From the NCBI GenBank assembly GCA_947462335.1, contig OX381709.1, forward strand, positions 61,868,609 to 61,932,608: a DNA stretch of 64,000 nt, in the 5' to 3' direction. The DNA is from Harmothoe impar (Eukaryota; Annelida; Polychaeta; Phyllodocida; Polynoidae). The notes under the pieces are model-generated. The model was not told the origin of the DNA. It was given only the letters and a program-made list of their open reading frames with translations, and ran no database searches. The first letter of the stretch is position 1. Each line of letters starts with the position of its first letter. Shown piece after piece: positions 28,801-40,800 of the stretch. The translations under genes and the position numbers were made by a program.

Positions 28801-31800
28801 TTTTATCTGATAGTGGGATATAAGAACAAAGGCTGATAAAACAAGAATTCTGCAGATATTGACCGAATGATAGAAAGCAGCAAGTAATGACGGCAGTATA
28901 AAATGACATGACAAAAGGAATAGGCAGACATTTTGTCAAACACCGAGACTTTATCGCACACTTTCTACAGGGTGTCCCAAAGCCATTGAAAGAAAAGAAA
29001 TGGATGAAGCCACATTTTTGGTTTCCACATTTATTCCACATTCTATTCATTTAATGAAGTTCACAAGATTACTCAGACATGCTCGGTGCCTGTTGCAGTA
29101 CTTGATAAATCCATACTAATGGATTCAAAATGTTTCGCAGACGTCCAAAGAGTGTCAAAGACATGCTTGTAAATGCTTAAGTGCTGTCAGAAGACCCACC
29201 AGTTTCAAAACGCAATAAAAATAGGTGTCTCTTATGGCAAAAATGCAACTACTGTCTCCAGATAGACAGAATTGGCAGAATAAAATGTCAAGTCACTGGT
29301 CGTGAGCACACTAGTAACTCGAATGTGTGACATGTGTGTTGCTACTGCACTTATCTAATGTACTGTAACATCTGTAGCACACAATATTTTGGCTAGACAG
29401 AGAATGCTATAAAGACAATATTTTCTGACTACCAGGGGATAATCAGTGGAAAGGAATTCTTTAAGAGCCAGATCTCTAGACACATAAATTCCTGCTCCAC
29501 GAGAGGGGACAGGGGTCTCAACACAGAGACATGGCCATCACTGTGCTCTAGGCTCGCGCCATGGTTTGTTTTTCTGTCGCCAGATTGGCGAAAAACGGCC
29601 GTTTTTCTTTTGCCAATTCATTAGAGAATTCGCCAGATATTTGGTGCTATAGATAGTGAATGATTGGTACAAGTAAAGTGGGGTTTATGTGGCAATGTCT
29701 TTCATGAAGATGTACCATATATATCCAGTTCTTTCCCCTGAAGATTAACTGATTCTTTGTTGGATGAAAGCTAAAAGCGTCTGTCTTTACTGCGATGCAG
29801 CCTTGTTATGAAGCTATTCAAAACTTCAATGGCCGCCGTTGTCATGGCACATCACAAGGAGCTGTCTCCCTAGTAACCAGTTGTAGACTGGATACGGTTG
29901 CTAGCAACAATGTTGATATGATTTGTTGGTAGTAACAATGCAGATTTGAAGTTTCTGCAGTGGAGACTGATAGGTTTCGCTTGTTATAAGCTCATCAGGC
30001 ATCTAAATAATTTCTGTTAGAGAAATTATCGCGAACAAGGTGTCTGAAAGTAGTTCAGAACTTAATAGAGAGCGGGCCAGGGCGAATTTGTGTTAGCAAA
30101 TGCTTATAAAATGACATCAATATAAGCCGAGATCATCTCTGTGGCACACCCATTTAGCTGAGACTATGGGTCTGCCAGGTGGAGGTCTTGTGGCCTTATG
30201 AATTTTAGGTAGGAGATATAGTTGGGGTGTTCTTATGTCCTCACGTGTGAGTCTGTTAAAAACCCTAATTGACATCTCCTTCTTAGTGACTAGCCCTTCT
30301 AGTAGTGTGTTAACTTTAAATTGGTGATCACAAGAAAGATCTATGTCTAGTTTCTTGTAGAATTTTTGATCTGCCAATTGGCGTTCCCCTTCTCTGATGT
30401 AGTCTGTAGTAATTTGTATTACTACAGCTCCACCTTTATCTGCCGGTTTTATAATTATTTCCTTATCTTTGGACAAAGCCAGCATGGCTGTCCGCTCGCC
30501 CTCAGAAGTATTTTTTATGCGAGGAGTGATACATTTGCTTTTAAAATGAGTCATTTAGGGTTGCAAAGGTTTCTAAATGGGAATTGGCAGGGGGTGCTTT
30601 GCTCATCTCAGGATCTTTCAGAGACTTTGCTCTCAGAAGTTCTGAATCTGAGCTGTCCTTCTGATTAACATAGTACACCTTCCATCTTAGGCCATTGTGG
30701 AATCTTTCTAGGTCTAAGTGTTTATCAGCCATTACAGGTTCACCTGGGGTGGGACAGAAGTTCAGACCCTTTTCCAAAATGGATTGTTCATCTTCTGTCA
30801 ATATCTTAGTCGATAAATTGATAACAGTGGGTTGTGCTTGGACTACCGTGTTTTTTAATTTATTGTCTAAAATATCCCTGCGTGTAAGGCTGGGGGCACC
30901 TATATTTAATTTTTTTTATTTTTTTTTAAATAAATGAATAAATTCCCTGAAGATTAACTGATTATAGATGAGCATGGCAAGGAGATTCGAATACTCCAAA
31001 ATACATGATTATGGCAATGTAATTACAGGCTTCCTCACAATTCCCTCTTTCCAGTGGTATATTGCATGCCTAGGTTCAGTTGATCTATCATTTATTTTCG
31101 CCAACTACCTCATTTTTGGCGAAAATAAGCCGTATTTTTCACATTTATTTTCGCCAAATTGGATTTTTAATCGACCCTGACGAATTGGCGAATGGCTAGC
31201 GCGAGCCTAGGTGCTAGGTGTCATTTTTGCCAGGAACAGCACCTGGGGAATTTGAGTGAGCAGAATTTGACATTGGTAGGGACTCCAGAAAAAAATTGAG
31301 AGCTATTAATTGATCAATTCTATTTCTTCTATGATGTAGAATGTGAGAGATGTAAACTAAATCTTTCGGAATTTTCTTTCTATCTATCATAGAAACCAGA
31401 CAATCTTCAAATAGGTGTAAATAACATCCACCCAGTTCCCCTAGTACATTTCCTATATAATTGTTATCCAGCTTTGGAGTCCCAGTGGACCTGTGGGGGA
31501 GGGTGACAGGGTCTGCCAGGTAAGTATTATTGACAATACTCCTATTACTATGTCAAAGGACTTTAAATACCTGGGAGTAGTGCTTGATGAGAGACTGTCT
31601 TTTGGCCAACATATTGTCTCTATGATAAGGAATTCAGCTTTTAAAACCAACCTGTTTGCCAGAATTAGAAAATTCATGACAACAAGACAATCAGTCTTAA
31701 TTTATAAAAGTAAGGTTCTGCCATTTTTAGAGCAAGGAGACGTGATCTTTGAAGGGGCCAATGTGGATCTCCTGAATAAATTACAAACGATCCAGAATAG

Positions 31801-34800
31801 GGGGCTCAGCATAGCCCTACATTCACCACCTCACACCAGAACCTCTACTAAGCATAAACTGGCAAAGCTGATTTTTTTGCATCAGAGAAGAAAGGCTCAC
31901 ATTCTTTGTCAGGCTCATAGAAAAGTTGCTCTGGGTATTGATGTTGTAACAGCTCCTAGAGAGCTAAGGCGTTTTGATGGTCCTGTGCTTAAGCAAGTCA
32001 TGCATGCCAACAAAGCATACACAAGAAGCATGTCATATAAAACTGCCATGTTATGGAATGATTTACACAGTGATGAGCGTAATATAGAAGATGCAACTGT
32101 ATTTAAGGAGAAGCAAGTTAGTAAGCTCAAATTGCAAAGAGATTTATACATCTGAAAAATGTCTTTTGTAGGCAGCATACGTTACTCTTTCTCTTTCTCT
32201 CTTACTCTCACCTAAGCTAGGGTCAGAATTAGTTCTCTTGAACTAATCATTACCATATGGAGGAACATTCTTAGTTTCTCGTTAAATATAACTTAAGCTA
32301 TATGTTAATACCTGTAAGGTGTGATACACCATCAATACTGTTATTCATTTGTGATAAACTACATTATTCATCACATTACATGTGATAACCTGTGTTATTC
32401 GCGCAATAGTTATCATTCATTTAGTGTTAGGTTGTAATGCCCTTGCACACCCAGTTATTGTAATACCAACTGACAATATGCCCTAAGAGGGGAGTTTTAT
32501 AACAGTGTCTGTTTTATGCTATCCTCATGTACCTAAAAGAGCCTGCTGTAGTAAACCCCTGGTCATTGGTCAGTGGTGTGTATGGTAGACATGGGTGAAA
32601 CAAGTTGGGGTGGGTGGTTGGAGGAAGATGGGCAACAGCAGCAGATGGTGCGGACCAGTATATGGAATGCAGTAAGGAGGAGGTTGCCATTTTGTCCCCC
32701 CATAATGAACTGGAGCTGTTTACTCTGTCTATGCCACCATTTTGTCCATCAACATGGTACTGTCCCCTAATATAGCAAGTGTTTATCACCTTGTGTTGGC
32801 TGCCATTCTGTCCCCCAGTATAACACTGTGCACTCAACAGTTCACCTTGTGAAGGCTAGCAACAAGTGTCTGCCTTATCCATTTATAATCCACCCAGAAT
32901 CTAATAGTTATAAGAACCGTCTATCTTCTAAAACATAACAATTACATTGTCTTGGCCATTCTGTCCCCCAACATAGCACTGCAAACGTTTACCATGTCCC
33001 CTAATACAGCACTTTTCACCTTGTGTTGTCCCCAATAAAGTACTGAATCTAAGTAACAATCCTGACAGTTTACAACTGCCTCAGTGCGCTAATGTTCTCC
33101 TTGTTCTTTAAAATAAATTGATAACACAACTATACCCAAATCTAATAACCTTTAGTTTTACTGCTTTAAACAATCTAAGGGATTAATTAGGCGGGAATAC
33201 ATCTTATATGCAACAAGGGACAAACCTGCCAAGTCACTACCCAGTGAAAAAAAACACGTTATACAAATTTTATAACGGTATATTGAATAACGTTTCTCTA
33301 AAGCTGCTTACTATGGCATAACATTATATAAAGTTTTAAAACGTTATTTTGACCTAAAATAACGTTTTTTTTGTTAGCTGGGTAGACGCCACCCATTTTA
33401 CCTGTAATCTTAAAAAAACATTTTCCCTGTGATGATTCCCCCCTCTTCCCTAGATGGCACCACTGTAAGTCTGCAAGTCTCAAGGGAAATGGGTTCGGTT
33501 ATAGTTCTGTTACAGTTTCAATAAAGAAAAAGAGAAAAAAAGACAGAAAGAAAAGGGGGATATATACAGCAATGTTACCAACTTGTAAACAGTGGTGCCA
33601 TCTAAAGGATAGGCCTGGAAACTGATTAAGATTACCGTAAAAGTGGGCTTTTTAAGAATACTGGTACAGGTAAAATGGGTGGCGTCTAGTGACTTGGCAG
33701 GTTCGTCCCCATGTGCATCTTATTACTTGTAAGCTTAATAGAGAATGGTGTCCCAAACCATTAAGACTACAGGGAATATGACTTATTAATGCAGTTAGGT
33801 AATACGTACAGCATCTAGTCACTTGGTGAGTTTGTCCCTTGTTGCTCCCACAATGGCCTCTTATCTCTTATTCTGGTACGTAGACAAATTGTGAGCGCTT
33901 GGTTTTGTATTACCTGTAACTTTTGTGTAGGGTCTCGTCCGGCGGACTCTGCTAATAACACTACATCAACATGTATGTATATCATAGTATAATGAGGGAA
34001 GCAGACTTGTGGGTAACACATACAAAGAATGATGAATCAGGAAGGAGATTACAAGCTGCTCTATACCAGCCAGACTGAAGTAGACTTCCATATCCGGTTC
34101 TCTCCAGACAAATGGCGAGGTCCTATTATATCAGGACAGTGTAATATCCGATATAAACTCTCTCCCACCAGTCATTTGTCAGAGATAACCTTAACCCTTT
34201 AGGGCAGCAAATGGTGCTTTACTGATTTCTCTTTAATGAACTATGATATAAGGATGCATGACCTATGGCTGCAGCTCCGGCAGGTAACTCACCAGGGATG
34301 CATTCACACATTATGCCAACCCTATAGGGTTGATTAGTTAACTCTTTAACAAATAAAAGGCAGCATGGTGTTTTAACAATATTTAATAAATATTGTCATC
34401 ATGATGCATAACTTAGGCCCTATATCTTCAGTTTCGGCAAGTAAATCGCTAGTGATGCATTTATGTATCATGTTGACCCTACATGGTTGATACTCATAAC
34501 ATTTTAAGGGCAGCATAGTACATTGATAATATTTTTATCAATTTTCTCATCACCATGATTGTAACTCATCAGTGGTGCATTCATGCATCATGTCAACCAT
34601 ACAGGGTAAACAGTTGATACAAACAAGGCCAGCAAAGTTCTTTAATGGTATTTCAGTACATGTTGTCATTATGATGCATGGCTTATACATGTATCTGCAG
34701 CGTCGGCAAGGCCCTCACTGACCTTATTACCATTTTCTTCCCACAATTGACACATCAGATGTAGAGGAAGTACGAATTAACACACTTTGCTGATAGTAAA

Positions 34801-37800
34801 CTGAGATGATAAGATGGTCTTCTGCGAAGTTTCATAGAGAACTCATTATTATCCTATATTCACTGCACAATATGATCTCTATATATTAGCACTGTAAATG
34901 AGGGTTAGGTCGTGCGGTGCAGTGACGCACAATCATCAACGTCTCATATGTTGGGTACGCTACCTGTTATGGTGCAGAACACATGCAAACATGGACATAG
35001 GCTGCCAACTGCATGCTCTGATTTCTATCATGAGATGTCGGCTTTAGAAATCACCATACTAGTATCAGATTTAGATTTATTCAAACATTAACATAAGATG
35101 AAATTTCTTGCAACTTCTTCAAGGATTTTTTTTTTTGGTTATGTAAACTCATAACAGTTTATTGAACTAATTATGATTTTCAATTCATTATTTTGTCCGG
35201 TCCTATTCTTTGGTGCTGGCAAGCCAACTCGTCGAGGCAGTTATACTGCCCGATAAGATGCAGGTTTCGCTACCGACATGGTAGTCTATAACAGTAGTAA
35301 CAATGGCTATATACAAAATGAGTTTGTACAATGAGTAATGAATTAAATAATATTATAAACTGTTGCCCACAGTGTCCACATCTCCTGATGACGTTTGATT
35401 AAGATTACCCATATTAATGCCCCTCACAGGTTGTTGAAACATACAAAGTATAATGTTAATGTTAGACTTGATCGTTTCAGCCTATAAAACCTGTTATATA
35501 TATATATAACGTGGTCAATGGTGTAACCCATATTAAAATCGGTGTCGATTTCAAAAGGCAAAGGTGATCCGGGAGAGTTTATCCTTCATAGCATAGTATG
35601 ATACACATTGAGTATACACATTGGGTACACACAGGGTATTGCAATACCCCATCTCCCCAGCCCTGAGTTATTTGTCATGTAAATCACACATACAATCTTT
35701 CACTCCATCTAATACCCGCTGTCAGACTATCGGAAATGGCATGTGCTAATAGAATAATTACTGCTGGGAATTCTAGAATAGTTGCTGCAGCCTAACTCAT
35801 TGTGAAGAATACAGATCCTCTATAGTAGGCCATTAAATGAATGTTAATGCCGGATCAGGAAGGGATCGTCCTTCTTCTTAACAACATGAGGACGTCGACC
35901 CCTCTAGTTTGGGAAGTGGAAAAAATGTCACCTGTGTGTGGCAAAAGGCAAATGCGGAGGCTTATATTGTGACCCCATGGGGCTTCACGTCAAATCTATA
36001 TACTAGTAGTCAACTGAACATTTTCTGTTTTATGAGATTATCTGCCATTACTATGAACACAGTCATCAGGTTCACTTTAACTGTCTAGAAGGATTGTTTG
36101 CGGATTCACGAGATATAGAAGCACATGAAGTAGAGTACTTATTATGAAAGCAGTGAGTGAAATGTATTACCATCGGTTTTGCCCTTTTACTGTAATCAAC
36201 ATTCGGGGATCTATATCTATCCTCTTAGTGAATATGGGACATTAAAAAGAAAGGTGCGGTTATACATTCGTATCTGGTACATATATATATGCAGACTTTC
36301 TTGCGTTTTTCTGTTTGTGTAGGTTAACGTCCCATTGACTTTGCAGAGGAGACTTGCTCGCTAAGTTTAATGCATAGATAGTGGAGAGTTTTAGTTATTA
36401 TGTAAATAGTTAGTGTAGGTATACAGTAGCATATACAATGTACTGCATATACCGTAGCCTTGCAGTGAAGTTTTAAAACTGCAGTAGATTCTACTGTGTC
36501 ACTAAAAATTAGAATCTGTGTCAATCTATAGAACAGCAGTGGACGATAGCCTTGATATTGGACTTAAACTATATCTGCTTTACACAGATGCCTATTATAT
36601 TCCTACAGTAAAGGAATTTGAAAATGAAATGAGACAGACACTGTGTTAGACAATCTTAATTGGCAAAAGCCATGCTTTACATCAAGCCATGCTTTACATC
36701 GAGCCTTTAAACGGTTGTTGCCACTTCACACAGATGTCTATACATTCCTGTAGTATAATCTCTTTTTACGCGATTTATCTCTATCCCATTCTACTCTCCT
36801 CTGTCCCCCTTCCCTGCCTCCTTTGTCGCCTTGTCCGACATTTTGTCCGACTAATTGTGTCCAACTCATTTTTACTGACTCGTTTCTTTTTCCAACCCTG
36901 AACAGGGCAACAGAGTGGGGAAAGAGCTTAAAGTCATTAAATTCACTAAGTGCCTTCGTTATTTGCACTGCCGTCTTTTTTCTGTCAGAATTATCCTACT
37001 TGAGATCTCCATTTGGCTTTATGTAAAGAAACGTCATATGTAATACGATTATTTCACACACAAAAAAGACCCGAATTCAGCAACAACCCGTTTACATTAC
37101 AAACGACCGCACGTTGGCAGTGCAAACGTTACCATTTTCTTTGAGCTACAGCTATGTTAATAATCCACATTTAACTATTGTAGGGGTTTCATATGCGTAC
37201 AACTCGAACACAGGTTCCAAATTCGGTTTGAATGCAACAGGTTTTTATTCGATCACAGCCTCAAAAGTACACGAAGGTTTCTACTCGGTTCACTTGGTCT
37301 TTCAACCATTCGAAGACACACAGGATTCTATCGATAGTTCGAAGTCTTAGCAATACCGGACAGTCAAGCCCTGAGCCAGCATGGCTGGTGCAGGAGCCAT
37401 AATGTGGGAGGGGTGTAGGTGCCCCTATCAAAGCGAAGGTACGAAAGGTGTGGGTCAGAGCTCGTCCTGGGACGAACTCTCTGAGGTAGCCAACCTCGGC
37501 CTCTTATATACCCTGAGCGCGGACCAAGCAGTGTCGACGTGGCACTCCTCCGTAGCGCCGTCTGGAGTGCCCTGCCTGGCTCCGCTACCGGATAACCGAA
37601 AGGACATGGCTTAGGTGTTGCCACCTAGTGTCCGTTGGAGGCACTTACCGCTCTGACTCCACGGACCTTATATGTACACGTATTATTCGTGCCCCTACAT
37701 CACCCCCACCAGATTATAACAAGGGTCGAAATACATCTGATATAATATAATATACTCGAATATAGGAGAATAATATCAGTGTACATGATGACAATACCGG

Positions 37801-40800
37801 GGTACATTTAAAGGTACGACATACGTTTTACACATACATGTAGAAAGTACAATTTTAGATTTAGACTGACCTGTTACACCAAACAACACTTACATCTCTA
37901 TGTACATAACAGGGATCTTACAGATCCAACACCATAACGACAAGATAGATACGTGAGTATCCATCTTTAATAAAGATATGAATATATACGAATATATATG
38001 TTCTATACTATTTCTAACTACAGTGATCACAGATCTGTATGGTTTTTGTTGAGATACAATATTGATTACTACATTAATCATATTAAGGTAGGTTAAGAGT
38101 GCACGATATGTGACTTTTTTAGGACGGAATGACACAGAAGTAATGGCTCGAAAATATTTATGTGGGCGAACCGTCCCTGGAGAGGTAATTACGTGAACTA
38201 TTGGAATTATGAAATACATGGAACCAACATAGGTGTGACATTAACTCTTACAACCAAGGAATGTAGTAATGTTAGCCTCCACATGAGGCAACCGATATAT
38301 GACTCTATATCCTAAAAATAGATATACTCTCGAAATCCGAATACCAGTTGTTATGTCCAAAAAGAAAATTTTTGGAGATAAAGGTAGGTATCGAACACTA
38401 TGTACAGTTTTGGTTCGAATCATAGTATATAGTATAAGTTATACTCCTTAAAGTATGAACATTTTTTTTTTTAGACAACGAAGACATTTCTTGACAATTA
38501 TGCATTTTACACCTGGTTTATGTTGGGTTTTTTTTCCCCCGAATCATGACCTTAATCATGGACGTTTTATAATACGAACACAATTATTACGATATCATCG
38601 AAACATCATATGCACAAGTCATCAAAAACACAACTGAACAACCGAACACTCAAATTATCTTATAAGTCCTTCACCAAGCCCTGGAGCTCTTCGAGGGACC
38701 CACTCCATTGGGTGAGTCCTATCCCGAATACTCGAATGAACTTAACGTTCAGCGCCTTCAAAGTTTTGGCCTGATCATCCAAAGTGTCTTCCGCAGCTTT
38801 TTGGAAGGCACGAGCCGTTGAGAGTTCCCTCTTCGATTGTTCCAGCTGCTTGGTGAGTTCGATCACCTTATCTGGCTCCGGCTGTTCGTCAATCCGTTGT
38901 TGTTCGAAGATCTTTCTCAGTCTCTCGACCTCCTTGCCCTGCATGGTGATGGCATAATCGGCTGATGCCCTTGCCACACAGGCGGCATATCGCTGCATGC
39001 CAGCTAGGTATTCCTGCAGCCATCGTTCATATAGCTCCTTATGCAACACTGCATCCGGAGCCTTCACAGGCTCGAAGTAGTCCTTTGGAAACTGTACCCT
39101 CGGACGAATGTTCTCACCACTTATCATCAGGTCATACCACCTATCCGGATCAACTGCCGGTTCTTCACGAACGTTGGGCCTAAAAGGCACGGTGGCTGTG
39201 GTGGTAGTGGTGGTGAGCACGGTGTCAGCGACAGATGCTGCTTTCCCTCCTCCAGTAGTTGTCGTTGGTGTGGTGGTAACTGGGTTCGAAGTGGTCACTG
39301 GAACCGGGTCCACCACAGGCTCAGTCTGCATGAATGATGAATTCGCACTAGTGGCAGGGGTTTTACGCCCCACCGACTTTGTAGAACTGTCAGCCTTCGG
39401 TTTCACCTCATCTACTGCCCGAGGAGTGAGGATGGTGGTCGTCACCACCAAGTCCTTTTTCCCAGGCAGCACAAAGTGATCCGAATCCCCCATCTCCACG
39501 TTCCGGGAGTCCGGTTGGCGAAGGGCATCCCCCACAGAGATACCCGTGGGGAGATTTTTGTACGAATCCCTCTCAGTCTGTACTTCCGGACCAGGAAAGT
39601 CCATTGAAGGGTACTCAGCCCTGCTAGCCAGGTTACCAGGAGTCAGAGGACGAAGGGTATGTAGTTGGGAACGACCCTTGGGGGCTGAGAAGTCTGGACC
39701 ATAGTCAGGACGCAAGTCCTTCAGTGGGGACCGGTGCTCAATCGTTGTCGCGCGCCCTCGTGCTGCAGTTGGAGCTCTCGGAGCCGGAACCTCCGATTTG
39801 ACCTTTTTACAGTCAGGTTCGGAAGTGGCCGGACTCCTGGTTTCACTTCGTTTCCCCGGAAGGGGGTTAGCCGCTCTCCAGTCGTACAACTCCTTGTACA
39901 AGGTGCTGTTCAGGTCCAGTCGACCACGTCGATCTGTACGCTGGAAGACAGCTGATTGCTTCGAATTCCTGGTCAACTGGACCTTTCCGAATTGGAAGGT
40001 CTCAATCGTGATGGTGTCGAACTTTACTTTGTCTAGGCCTGCCACCAGCGATGCATGGAGATCTCCTACGTTCTTTCTGGCCAACATCATGGCTTGGCCA
40101 TGACATTGTATCAGGTGTTCGATCATTCTGCCTCTTCGGGTGGTCCACTCTCCCGAACACTTTTTGTTTGCTTTGCCAGTGTCAGCGCAGATGTACATCG
40201 CACGGTGGTGCATGTGGCATTCAACTAGATGCCGCATAAATCGAAGACGAGTAGGCATGGGGCGGTTCTCGTGTTTGAAGTAGCTGCGACAGGAATCGAA
40301 TGGACAATCCTCCCTTACCCCTTCCTTGTACCGGGCCATAGCCCATCGAATTTTGGGGTGTCCCTCATGGTTGTAGTAGGTCTCGGGGAACTGTTTTCGA
40401 TCCAGCAGCCGATTGAACCAGTTTTCTGTCCATGCGAAGGTACTGGGTGAAGTCATATTGGACCTCATCCATTCCTCGTCATCAGACAGCCCCTCATAGT
40501 CCGTTGCTTTGGGACAGGAATACATCTCCCTGGATCGTTTGCAATGTTCCATGCATTCGGGCCTAAATTTCTTGAAGCCCCCGCTGGCATTGCGCCAGAT
40601 CATCTCTTCCGCCCGAGAGCTCGGAACGTCTGCTGAGGCGTTTGCCCCTGCAGCTGGAGGGGGCGACGAAACCACAGGTGGCGTGTTCGAATGTCCCGAC
40701 TCGGAGGACGTAGACGGAGATACAGGCATGGCAACCTGCACTGGAGTCTTGGTCGGGGTTGTTGGAGGGGTCGAAAGCGTCTTGGCGGGTGCCCTAGGAG

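Larger units (their letters stand above)
29755..30963 (-). mobile_element. Internally deleted Penelope-like element with 19-bp target duplication
   Basis: The 19-bp sequence CCCTGAAGATTAACTGATT occurs exactly at 29736-29754 and 30945-30963, bracketing a minus-strand Penelope-like fragment. In order it holds the N-terminal reverse-transcriptase region (30905 to 30117) and then a 3' region with a hammerhead-like core (29965-29999). The later reverse-transcriptase motifs and the endonuclease are missing, consistent with an internal deletion. Confidence 0.7.
29548..31210. mobile_element. Terminal-inverted-repeat element with GTGCT duplication, carrying a Penelope fragment
   Basis: The left end CTAGGCTCGCGCCATGG and the right end (reverse complement CTAGGCTCGCGCTAGCCAT) are inverted repeats. 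Sub-terminal TTCGCCAATT-type motifs occur on both sides. GTGCT flanks both ends (29543-29547 and 31211-31215). It inserted next to or into the GIY-YIG relic and itself received the Penelope insertion at 29755-30944. No transposase is seen. Confidence 0.6.

Noticed and set aside
37364..37624. 86-codon ORF present identically at 37.4 and 49.2 kb
   Set aside because: It lies within the LTR and is duplicated only because the LTR is. It is antisense/sense overlapping with no domain.
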